This document shows positions 1 through 7,112 of a stretch of 64,000 bases of DNA, in pieces. The position numbers were made by a program, and so were the translations under genes. Under the pieces are notes generated by a model, which searched no databases, was not told where the DNA came from, and saw nothing but the letters and a program-made list of their open reading frames with translations. The stretch lies in the NCBI GenBank assembly GCA_964420285.1, contig CAYQTE010000018.1, positions 1 through 64,000 on the forward strand. The letters run 5' to 3'. This DNA is from CAYQTE01 sp964420285 (lineage in GTDB: Bacteria; Planctomycetota; Phycisphaerae; Tepidisphaerales; Tepidisphaeraceae). The first letter of the stretch is position 1. Every line of letters starts with the position of its first letter.

Positions 1-206
1 CAGAGACAAACCGGAGGCGAAGCGGGAATACCGGAATGAACAACAGTCCAAAAAACCGGAGCGTGAGGCTTTCAGCCTCCGGTCCGGCACTACTCCGCGC
101 AGCGGGCGCGGCGCTCTGGCGAACAATCGCGTCAGCGGTGACCGCCGCGTAATCTGTTTGCCTTTATGTCAGAAATACGTATAGTATTATCTGACACACA
201 GAACTT
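1..206. other. Left edge, no complete gene
   Basis: No convincing gene starts or ends here. One forward frame stays open from the left edge to about 182 but has no recognisable content. A hairpin-forming stretch at 55-83 (outer arms ACCGGAG and CTCCGGT, with an inner GAGGCT/AGCCTC alternative) may be the terminator or mRNA end of a gene lying off the left edge. The rest is the promoter region of the following gene. Confidence 0.4.
158..195 (+). promoter_or_regulatory. Promoter with overlapping inverted-repeat operator
   Basis: TTGCCT (158-163), a 16-nt spacer and TATAGT (180-185) form a plausible sigma-70 promoter. An inverted repeat with arms GTCAGA (168-173) and TCTGAC (190-195) overlaps the -10 box and sits just before the ATG at 207. 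AbiEi-type antitoxins are known to repress their own promoter through inverted repeats, so autoregulation is a reasonable inference. Confidence 0.5.
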
Positions 207-815
207 ATGAAATCTCTCCGTCAGAGCATTCTTCATCGCCTGCAATCCGCGGCAAACGTTTGCACGTCCAGAGATTTCCTGGACCTGGGCACCCGTGCGG
301 CCGTCGATCAGGCCCTCTCCCGCCTGGTTCGGGATGGGCAGGTTTCGCGCGTCGGCCGTGGTCTCTACCACATGCCGCGCGTAAACCGTCGCCTGGGCAT
401 CACGGTGCCCCCGGATACCGATGCCATCGCGGACGCGCTGGCACGGAAGACCGGATCACGGCTTCTGCCGTCCGGCGCCACGGCGGCAAACCGGCTCGGA
501 CTCTCCACTCAAGTTCCGGCCAAGGCAGTCTATTTGACCGACGGCCGTTCGCGGCATTGGCATTCGGGCAAGCTGGATATTCAGTTCAAGCATGTCGCTC
601 CGAAGAACTTCAAGGTTCGCCACCCATCCAGCGCCCTGGTCTTTCAGGCCTTGCGATACCTTGGTAAAGACAAAGTCGGCGATCGAACGCTCAAGACGTT
701 GCGAACCGCCCTCACGCGCGATCAGCGTCGGGGTTTGTGTCGCGATGCGATTCATGTCCCCGCCTGGGTAGCGACGGCCGTGAAGAGCCTCGACGGGCCC
801 ACTGCGTCACAATGA
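207..815 (+). CDS. AbiEi-like antitoxin / DUF6088 family protein
   Basis: A 202-residue protein resembling DUF6088, a relative of the AbiEi antitoxin of type IV toxin-antitoxin systems. The first 60 residues read as a winged helix (FLDLGTRAAVDQALSRLVRDG, then a VGRGLYHMP wing). The remaining part has the AbiEi-like core with LPSGATAANRLGLSTQVP and a basic tail. The family normally regulates its own operon beside an AbiEii nucleotidyltransferase toxin. No such toxin follows, because the next genes are on the opposite strand, so this copy is an orphan or works with a toxin elsewhere. There is no clear Shine-Dalgarno site and the predicted leader is very short. Confidence 0.75.
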   Translation: MKSLRQSILHRLQSAANVCTSRDFLDLGTRAAVDQALSRLVRDGQVSRVGRGLYHMPRVNRRLGITVPPDTDAIADALARKTGSRLLPSGATAANRLGLSTQVPAKAVYLTDGRSRHWHSGKLDIQFKHVAPKNFKVRHPSSALVFQALRYLGKDKVGDRTLKTLRTALTRDQRRGLCRDAIHVPAWVATAVKSLDGPTASQ

Positions 816-854
816 TGTCCCTGCGACGCTTTGAAAAATTCCCCCGTAACAGCA

Positions 855-1073
855 TCAATGGCCGCCCGGCCCCGGTTCTTTGTGTTCAAGGTAAGCCGTG
901 CGGCGCAACACATTGGCCAAATACGCATCGACCTCGGCTCGCGAATAACGTGGCGGATAAAAACCGCCGCGGCCGAGCCATTCCTTCAAACCCAAGGCGC
1001 GTTCGCGTGCCGTCTCAAAATCCTTCTCGCGCATGGCGTCGAACATTTCCATATATGCGGCGGTCGGGTCCAT
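855..1073 (-). CDS. Small hypothetical protein
   Basis: A 72-residue acidic, helical protein starting MDPTAAYMEMFDAMREKDF. The start was placed at 1073 because upstream codons in this frame overlap the preceding gene and look non-coding. The sequence suggests a single helical bundle with a conserved-looking GFYPPRYSRAEVDAYL segment. It lies 13 nt after the leucine-rich-repeat gene and is probably co-transcribed with it. I do not recognise a family. Confidence 0.5.
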   Translation of the reverse strand: MDPTAAYMEMFDAMREKDFETARERALGLKEWLGRGGFYPPRYSRAEVDAYLANVLRRTAYLEHKEPGPGGH

Positions 1074-1086
1074 GGTGGGTTGGTTG

Positions 1087-1662
1087 TTACAAATCAAAGA
1101 GGCTGGTGGTAGTGAGGCGCCGGCGTTGATTGACCTTCGGCTCGCCGTGCGCAAGGGCGAGAAGGCCAGTGGCGCTCTCGCGGAGCCGGCAATTGCCGCC
1201 GACGCGGAGACTTTGGAGCCGGATGCAACCATCGACGTTGAGGCTGGTCAGGCCGTTGCCCAGGCAGTTGAGCGATTTGAGACTCGTCAGACCGGAGCAA
1301 TCGAGGCGTTCCAGCAGATTGCCGTCGCAACGTAGATGGACAAGGTGCTTGAGTTCACGCACGTCGATGCCCGTGAGTCCGCAACCGGAAACGTGCAGTC
1401 GGGTGATATTGCCGCACGACTCGGTGTTCCAAGGCGCCCGGCACGACCAGAGTATCAGCCACGGCGCCGGATCCAGCCTGATGAATTCCTGGCCCTTCAT
1501 CCGGTAATACCAGTGGAACACGCGCACCGGATTGTCCGGCGACTGGACGGCGACGCAGCCGGTCGTGCAGACGGCCATGATCTGGGACGGCTCATCGCCG
1601 ACGAAGAACAAGTGCGCAGAGCCGTCCGTCCCGGCGGGCATATTCCGGGGAGACACTCTCAT
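1087..1662 (-). CDS. Leucine-rich-repeat protein
   Basis: About 190 residues. The middle carries four to five short leucine-rich repeats of roughly 20 residues, visible as LHVSGCGLTGIDV, LVHLRCDGNLLERLDCS, LKSLNCLGNGLTSLNV and LQSLRVGGN. This is the short bacterial LRR type with Cys or Leu in the strand, and it implies protein-protein binding. The N-terminal 80 residues have no recognised domain. The start is uncertain: 1662 is used, but an upstream codon at 1737 overlaps the next gene and is possible. There is no signal peptide. The function is unknown. Confidence 0.6.
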   Translation of the reverse strand: MRVSPRNMPAGTDGSAHLFFVGDEPSQIMAVCTTGCVAVQSPDNPVRVFHWYYRMKGQEFIRLDPAPWLILWSCRAPWNTESCGNITRLHVSGCGLTGIDVRELKHLVHLRCDGNLLERLDCSGLTSLKSLNCLGNGLTSLNVDGCIRLQSLRVGGNCRLRESATGLLALAHGEPKVNQRRRLTTTSLFDL

Positions 1663-1708
1663 GCAAGATGCTTTTGAAACTTCTGGTCGCTCACGGCAAG
1701 ACAAAAAT

Positions 1709-1951
1709 TCACTTCCGCGGGGCGTTGGCGGCGACACGCCGCAAGAGCGTCCTTACGAGCGGCCGCATCGACTCTTTTGACAGGGAACCAAGGACCACGG
1801 CCTGAACGGTGTCGTTCTGGCTCAGAAACCAGTTCGCCATGCGAGTCGTCACGGCAAGTTGCGTCATGCCAAGTTTCTGACAGAGTGTATCAAGCCGATT
1901 CTTTGATTGGGCATCCATGCGGATCACCACGATTGCGCGTTTTGCTGCCAT
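1709..1951 (-). CDS. Ribbon-helix-helix-like small DNA-binding protein
   Basis: An 80-residue basic protein. The N-terminus AAKRAIVVIRMDAQSKNRLDTL followed by LGMTQLAVTTRMANW has the strand-helix-helix layout of CopG/Arc-type repressors. The ATG at 1951 is chosen because TGAGG lies 4 nt upstream. A longer version to 1978 would overlap the next gene. It may be an antitoxin or plasmid-type regulator, but no toxin partner is evident, because the LRR gene downstream is not a known toxin family. Confidence 0.55.
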   Translation of the reverse strand: MAAKRAIVVIRMDAQSKNRLDTLCQKLGMTQLAVTTRMANWFLSQNDTVQAVVLGSLSKESMRPLVRTLLRRVAANAPRK

Positions 1952-1968
1952 TGCCTCAGTATACACCC

Positions 1969-2364
1969 TCACTCCCAATCCGGCTCATTCGTCTCCTCAG
2001 CAATCACAGCCTGCATGATCTCGGTCAGGATTCCACGCGTGGCTCGCGAAAGTTCCACGGGTTTAAGGCCGTGCTCGATACGCAGCTTCTGACACTTGGG
2101 CGAAGCCGGCGCGAACGCCACACAGCCGTTCGGGCGCGTGGGATAGATGTCGCAGCGTTTTTTCGGCGTGAGGAAAGGGCACGGGTCTCCTGGGCCTGCC
2201 AGAATCCAGTACGCCTCAAGCACCGGAAGCTCGGCGCCGCGCTTGCGAATCGGCCTCGCCTTGTCGATCCGTGGTTCCCGAAGCACGTCGACCGCCGTGG
2301 CTTCCACCAGTAGGTTTTCGCAGCACAAACCGCAGTTGTCGCATGGGCCGGTGCTTTGGGACAT
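1969..2364 (-). CDS. YkgJ-family cysteine cluster protein
   Basis: A 131-residue protein with the YkgJ/CxxCxxCC signature: CDNCGLCCENLLVEAT at the N-terminus, CPFLTPKKRCDIYPTRPNGC in the middle and a further Cys near residue 90. Family members bind a metal or Fe-S cluster, and their reactions are mostly unknown. It is the first gene of a minus-strand run with the RHH and LRR genes. The ATG at 2364 is well placed before the first Cys cluster. Confidence 0.8.
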   Translation of the reverse strand: MSQSTGPCDNCGLCCENLLVEATAVDVLREPRIDKARPIRKRGAELPVLEAYWILAGPGDPCPFLTPKKRCDIYPTRPNGCVAFAPASPKCQKLRIEHGLKPVELSRATRGILTEIMQAVIAEETNEPDWE

Positions 2365-2506
2365 GGAATCAGGCTTGGGGAGCGCCCGCCCTATGTCAAT
2401 TCAATTTGGGTCAGAACCCATCCGACGCGGGAGCATAAGCTCCAGAACGAAGTCGTGCCCGAGTAATTGCGTTGACGCTTCATCGTCAGTTGTTTTAGGC
2501 TGGCTC

Positions 2507-3388
2507 ATGGGCATCAGCGTCTGCATCCCCACCTACAACACGCTTGCACTCACCAGAAAATGCCTGGACTCGCTTCTGAGAACCGGCGCCGGCCTGTTGG
2601 ATGAAGTGATCGTGGTGGATGACCTGAGCACCGACGGCACGCGGGAATACCTGGCCACTCTGCGGTCGCCGTTCAAAATCATCCTCAACAACGCCCACCG
2701 CGGTTACGCATGCAACAACAATCTGGCGGTAAGGGAGGCCAGGAGCGATATCGTCTGTCTCTTGAACGCCGACACGGTGCTGAGGCCCCGCTGGGCACGG
2801 CCGATGCTCGATGTATTCAACAGCGCTGCCACGGTGGGCATGGTCGGCAACATTCAGTGGAACCCGCAGACGGGGCGGTTCGACCATATGGGCATCTACT
2901 GGACGGACGATCTGGTTCCGAAGCATTTTGGCAAGGACTGGTGGTTTGTCCCGTTTCCCGGCGCACGCCAGTGGCCGGCGGTTAGCGCCGCGTGCTGCAT
3001 GATCCGCAAGGACGTTTTCCTTGCGGCCGACGGTTTCGATGAAGGGTACAGGAACGGGTACGAGGACATCGACCTGTGCCTGAGGCTGGGTCGTCAGGGC
3101 TACAGACATTTTGTGGCCGGGCAAAGCCGAATCCATCACCGCGTCAGCAGTTCGCCAGGTCGTCACGACAACGATCAACAGAATCGGTCGCGATTCCTGA
3201 GCCGATGGGGGCAGACGCTCCAAGGGAATGCGTCGTGGCGCATGACGATGCTCGACGGCATCAACTACCTGGTCCGACACGCCGACCGGCCGTGGAGATA
3301 CAACGGGGCCAAGTTGATTACTGCCTGGAGAAACGCGACACGCCCTGACCCCACCGTCAGTCTTCCCAAACTCTGGCCCTATGGATAA
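2507..3388 (+). CDS. Glycosyltransferase family 2
   Basis: A 293-residue GT-A fold enzyme that would transfer a sugar, probably rhamnose-like, onto a surface polysaccharide or glycan. Visible motifs are CIPTYNT at the N-terminus, the nucleotide-binding VVDDLSTDGT, a NAD variant of the DxD motif in LLNADTV, and the catalytic-loop NGYEDIDLCLRL near residue 190. The layout resembles the RfbF/WbbL-type rhamnosyltransferases. The ATG at 2507 is used because the protein then begins directly with the first beta strand. The open frame runs further upstream without homology. It overlaps the next gene by 8 nt, which indicates translational coupling. Confidence 0.85.
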   Translation: MGISVCIPTYNTLALTRKCLDSLLRTGAGLLDEVIVVDDLSTDGTREYLATLRSPFKIILNNAHRGYACNNNLAVREARSDIVCLLNADTVLRPRWARPMLDVFNSAATVGMVGNIQWNPQTGRFDHMGIYWTDDLVPKHFGKDWWFVPFPGARQWPAVSAACCMIRKDVFLAADGFDEGYRNGYEDIDLCLRLGRQGYRHFVAGQSRIHHRVSSSPGRHDNDQQNRSRFLSRWGQTLQGNASWRMTMLDGINYLVRHADRPWRYNGAKLITAWRNATRPDPTVSLPKLWPYG

Positions 3389-5060
3389 CTCAATCTCATG
3401 CGACCCATCGTTCGATGGGTTGAAACAGCGATACTGGGATTTGGAGCAGGCCGTTCTGGATCGAAGCGACCTGCCGGTGCCGCAGCCATCGCCACTGGAG
3501 AAGTTCATTTACTGGGTGACCCCCATAGCGCTGCGTTATTACCTCAAGGCGCAGAGCCAGAAGGCCGAGGTTCGCTATCTGCGCCGGTCGCTGGCGTTCG
3601 ATCCCGAGTGGTATCTGGCGAGGAATCCGGATGTGGCCGCGCAGAATGTCAATCCAGCCGTGCATTATGTGAAGCACGGCGAATCAGAGGGTCGGCCGCC
3701 ATCACCACTTTTCGTGGTGGATGTCCGCAAGGTCCGGGAGTTTCAGCGACGGAACTTCCGGCAATGCTATTGGGTCGCCTACCTCAAGCGGTGGCACTCC
3801 GCGTACCAGATCGGCCGGCCAGCGCACACCGCCAAGCCATTGCCGCCAGCGGCAATTTCGATCTTCGCGGAACATCCCGCCAAATCAGTGCCGGGATTGA
3901 CACACGTCTTGTTCGTCGGTCATGAAGCCAGCAAGACTGGCGCGCCCATCGCGCTGAAAAACCTGATGGCCGCGATGGTAAAAACCAAGCGCATACAACC
4001 CTGGTTTGTCGCCGATGCGGATGGGCCACTTTTCGATGAATACAAGGCGCTCGCGCCATCAATCCGTCTGTCGGATTGCCAGCCCGCTTCGAATTTCCGC
4101 AACAGCTTCATTTCCGCACTGGCCAAGTGGTGCCTTCGGCTGGAAGGCCCAAAGATCGCCATCTGCAATACCGTGGTTGCGGCCGACTACGCCCGCCAGC
4201 TTCATGGGGCGGGGATTCCGGTTATCACTTGGATTCACGAACTCCCCACGTCGATCACGCGCTTCGGCGGCGGAGCGCAGACCATGAAGACGATCACCTC
4301 GTCATCACGGCAGATTGTCTATGTCAGCGAGTCTGTCCAGCGGGCCAACAATGCCGCCTTCGGTCTTGATCCTGATTTTGGGAAAGTCATCCACAACGGC
4401 GTGATGATCAGCCAGAACCGCGATACGCAGTTTCGCCAGCGGCTGGCCGATGAACTGACGATCCCGGTCACAGCGCCGCTGGTCATGGGGTGCGGCACGA
4501 TTGATGGCCGCAAGGGACCGGACCTGTTCGTGCAGGTGGCCCACAAGGTTCATTCGTCTCTCAAGAAACAGGGATGGCTGGCGGAGCCGCCGCATTTCGT
4601 CTGGCTCGGGGCCGGCGTGGAAAAGGAGTGGCACGCCTGGTGTTGCCACGACGCTGAACGTCTGGGCGTCGGCCGTCATGTGCATTTCCCCGGCGTCCGC
4701 AACGATCTGCCTGACTTCTACCGGCACAGCCGGGCGTTTCTGCTCACCTCGCGTGAAGACCCGTTTCCACTGGTGACCATGGAGGCGATGGGCTATGGCC
4801 TGCCGGTGGTCGCCTTCGCCGGTGCCACCGGCCAGGGCATTCTGCTGGAACGCTGCGGCGTCGTGGTTCCCTACCTGGACACGGGAGCGATGGCCGACGC
4901 TGTCAATAAGCTCCTGTTGGTGCCGCGGCGGCAGGCGGAGATCGGACAGGCCGCGTCGCGTCACGTCCTGGAGAATTACTCGTGGGACAAATGCGCCCAG
5001 GAGTTCCTGGGCGAGATCGATCACATCCTCGCCCCGCGCCAAGAAAGGCTCGGCTCGTAG
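3381..5060 (+). CDS. Glycosyltransferase family 4 with DPxWYLxxNPDV domain
   Basis: A 559-residue protein. Residues 70-110 carry the sequence FDPEWYLARNPDVA followed by HYVKHGESEGRPPSP, a short module often found on polysaccharide-modifying glycosyltransferases. From about residue 170 the GT-B fold starts (LFVGHEASKTGAPIAL). The C-terminal donor domain shows VIHNGV, GRKGPDLFVQVA, RSHAFLLTS-like and EDPFPLVTMEAMGYGLPVVAF, with the E-x7-E pattern of GT4 retaining enzymes. It overlaps the GT2 gene, so the two probably act in sequence on the same cell-surface glycan. Confidence 0.85.
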   Translation: MDNSISCDPSFDGLKQRYWDLEQAVLDRSDLPVPQPSPLEKFIYWVTPIALRYYLKAQSQKAEVRYLRRSLAFDPEWYLARNPDVAAQNVNPAVHYVKHGESEGRPPSPLFVVDVRKVREFQRRNFRQCYWVAYLKRWHSAYQIGRPAHTAKPLPPAAISIFAEHPAKSVPGLTHVLFVGHEASKTGAPIALKNLMAAMVKTKRIQPWFVADADGPLFDEYKALAPSIRLSDCQPASNFRNSFISALAKWCLRLEGPKIAICNTVVAADYARQLHGAGIPVITWIHELPTSITRFGGGAQTMKTITSSSRQIVYVSESVQRANNAAFGLDPDFGKVIHNGVMISQNRDTQFRQRLADELTIPVTAPLVMGCGTIDGRKGPDLFVQVAHKVHSSLKKQGWLAEPPHFVWLGAGVEKEWHAWCCHDAERLGVGRHVHFPGVRNDLPDFYRHSRAFLLTSREDPFPLVTMEAMGYGLPVVAFAGATGQGILLERCGVVVPYLDTGAMADAVNKLLLVPRRQAEIGQAASRHVLENYSWDKCAQEFLGEIDHILAPRQERLGS

Positions 5061-5171
5061 CGTGACGCGATCCAGCCTCAGCGAATATCCCAGGAATATT
5101 CCCTAGGCTCACGCCCCCGATAACATCGCATTCGGCTTGCGCTGTCCCGTCCGCTGCGTAGTCTGTGGGTG

Positions 5172-6077
5172 ATGGATCAACTCGACCTATTCGGCCCTCC
5201 GGTCGAATCGCAGCGGCCGCACGGCAAGTCGTCCGGCAGTATGGGCGAGTCGCCGGCCGCCCATCGGCAACGGAACCGACGCGAACCAGAGCTCGCGATC
5301 GAAGTGGGGAGCCAGTGGCTTGCCGACAGCGACAGTCCCCTGCCCTCACCCGATCTGACACCGCGACAGGTTCTGGAGCAATGGCTGCGGGAACAGGCCA
5401 TCCCCTACATCGATGCCGAGCAGGTCAAGGCGGGCCTGCCGAGCCGTAATCGGCTCCAGTCGTTCGATTTCGTGGTTCTTGGGGAGGAAGCGAATTGGCT
5501 CCTAGCGGCGTGCCATGAAAATCCGAGTGACCACCTCGCATCCGATCTGCGCGAATGGGAGCGAATCCTCGGGCCGGGTTTCGTGGCTGTGCTGGCGCGG
5601 GTCGATGACGACGGCGGCATGACGCTCCGCACGATCGACGGCGACAGAGTTGATCTGGCACTGCCGAAGGCTCCGACGCCATCCTCGTGCAATACGGCGC
5701 CGCCGGCAGACGAGCCGCCACCAGTAGTCGAGCCACCAGTCCCACCGCCGGCCGCGTCCCCGAGAGCCAAACGGACGCTGCGCGACGTGGTCGAGCAGTA
5801 TCTCCAGGATCGGAAGATCCCGTATGTCGATGTCAATGAAGCCAAGCGCGCCCTGTTCGCCAGCGCCAAGCTCGGCAGTTTTCATTTCGTGGCTTATAGC
5901 AAGACCGGCCCGAACTGGTTGATCTGGGCCGCCCATTTGCGTCGGCAGGCACGTCTGGACCTAGCTGAGTGGGAAAAAGTATTCGGCGAAGGGTTTGTGG
6001 CCCTCATCGCGAAGGAAAAGCGGAGCGGCGAATTGACGTTCAAAAGGCTCGCGGGCGAGCCGGTGGAGATCGCGTAA
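5172..6077 (+). CDS. Unknown protein with two copies of an IPYxD domain
   Basis: A 301-residue protein of unknown function built from two copies of one domain. Copy 1 (about residues 65-150) and copy 2 (about 205-290) share the pattern ExxL, IPYIDA or IPYVDV, a Lys-rich helix, LQSFDFVVL or LGSFHFVAY, NWLLAA or NWLIWA, EWER or EWEK, and GFVAVLA or GFVALIA. A Pro-rich linker joins them. The N-terminus MDQLDLFGPP is also seen, in altered form, in the remnant at 12640-12999. The alpha-beta pattern would fit a small nuclease-like or binding fold, but no catalytic set is evident. A GTG at 5169 is an alternative start. Confidence 0.65.
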   Translation: MDQLDLFGPPVESQRPHGKSSGSMGESPAAHRQRNRREPELAIEVGSQWLADSDSPLPSPDLTPRQVLEQWLREQAIPYIDAEQVKAGLPSRNRLQSFDFVVLGEEANWLLAACHENPSDHLASDLREWERILGPGFVAVLARVDDDGGMTLRTIDGDRVDLALPKAPTPSSCNTAPPADEPPPVVEPPVPPPAASPRAKRTLRDVVEQYLQDRKIPYVDVNEAKRALFASAKLGSFHFVAYSKTGPNWLIWAAHLRRQARLDLAEWEKVFGEGFVALIAKEKRSGELTFKRLAGEPVEIA

Positions 6078-6160
6078 ATTGGAACTTGGATACCACTTAA
6101 AACGCCCTCTGCATTTATGCGATCCAATCGAGGACTGTGGCTTGTGAATGGTTCGCCGTG

Positions 6161-6598
6161 TCATTCAACCGGCTTGCCCAGCGACTCGCGCGCGACGATT
6201 CGCCCCATACGTGCCTGTTCCTGTGGTGTTAGGTCGTTTACCAAACCGAGCTTTTGCACGCGGCTACGAATGGCTCCCCAATTTCGCTGTAGTTGCCCGG
6301 CAATATGCCCGATTGTGTTCCCCGCCTGTACCAGCGTCCGGAGGCGGGCGTCTTCCGAGTCTGTCCATTGTTCATACGCGCGCGGATATCGTTCGCGCTT
6401 CTCCGCGACGGTGTAGGCGGGGCGCGGCGTTCCTGACGAACTCGCGGCAAGGTTTAAGGCTTCCTGGGCCGCACGAAAAATATGCAGGTAGGAAAGCTCT
6501 GGATATGCTGACAGAATCTGCTCATACGTGCAGCCGGCCGCAATCATCTCAAGAACGGCAATTGCCGTTCGGCTAAGTTGTGATACCGAATCAGGCAT
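6161..6598 (-). CDS. DUF433-like / Myb-like helix-turn-helix protein
   Basis: A 145-residue putative DNA-binding protein. The first 50 residues (AIAVLEMIAAGCTYEQILSAYPEL) match the DUF433 pattern, found in VapB45-type antitoxins. The C-terminal part (residues 75-130, YEQWTDSEDARLRTLV, then IGHIAGQLQRNWGAIRSRV) resembles a Myb/SANT-type tri-helix. The ATG at 6598 is preferred because AGGAG lies 11 nt upstream. The gene stands downstream of the ArdC operon and may regulate the element. No toxin partner is seen. Confidence 0.6.
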   Translation of the reverse strand: MPDSVSQLSRTAIAVLEMIAAGCTYEQILSAYPELSYLHIFRAAQEALNLAASSSGTPRPAYTVAEKRERYPRAYEQWTDSEDARLRTLVQAGNTIGHIAGQLQRNWGAIRSRVQKLGLVNDLTPQEQARMGRIVARESLGKPVE

Positions 6599-6821
6599 GA
6601 CAGTTGGTCTCCTATCGGCTGCACGCGTGCTGCTGCAAGCGGACATGTCCAACTTCAAATATTACCCCGTGAATACACGCCATCGCAATTCCGGCGCCAT
6701 GCGTGCCTGAACTATTTACATGCTGAACGGCTCGACGATCGCCGGGCTCGCTCGGTGGCGGCTAACTCCAAGCGAGATCGATCGTCCCACACGTGCCCTC
6801 GCCCCATCGCGTTGGCGAGAT

Positions 6822-7112
6822 TTATCGTCCAGATTCAAATGCGGTATGGGCATCGTATCCATAGAAGTGCGCCGCTTCCCATCCGTCCATGCGGACTTTG
6901 ACTTCCCATCCCTCTCGCAAATCACGCTGCGTCCGTCGCGGTAGGCCGTCGATTAGGCTCTCCACGTCCACATCGTGCTGAATATAGGCTGTTCTGTGCC
7001 TGGGTCCGCCGTTCTGAATCACTGTCCGCAACACTCGACGGAGGATACGGGAGTTGACGAAAGAAAGATCGATGTGGCCGAAGCGGTTCAACTGAAGGCG
7101 AATGAGACTCAC
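6822..7112 (-). CDS. Small hypothetical protein coupled to ArdC-PrimPol
   Basis: A 96-residue basic protein whose ATG overlaps the stop of the upstream ArdC-PrimPol gene (ATGA overlap at 7109-7112). Such coupling argues it is real and works with ArdC-PrimPol. It has an N-terminal LNRFGHIDLSFVNSRILRRVLRTV segment and a C-terminal GWEAAHFYGYD segment. No family was recognised. Confidence 0.5.
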   Translation of the reverse strand: MSLIRLQLNRFGHIDLSFVNSRILRRVLRTVIQNGGPRHRTAYIQHDVDVESLIDGLPRRTQRDLREGWEVKVRMDGWEAAHFYGYDAHTAFESGR

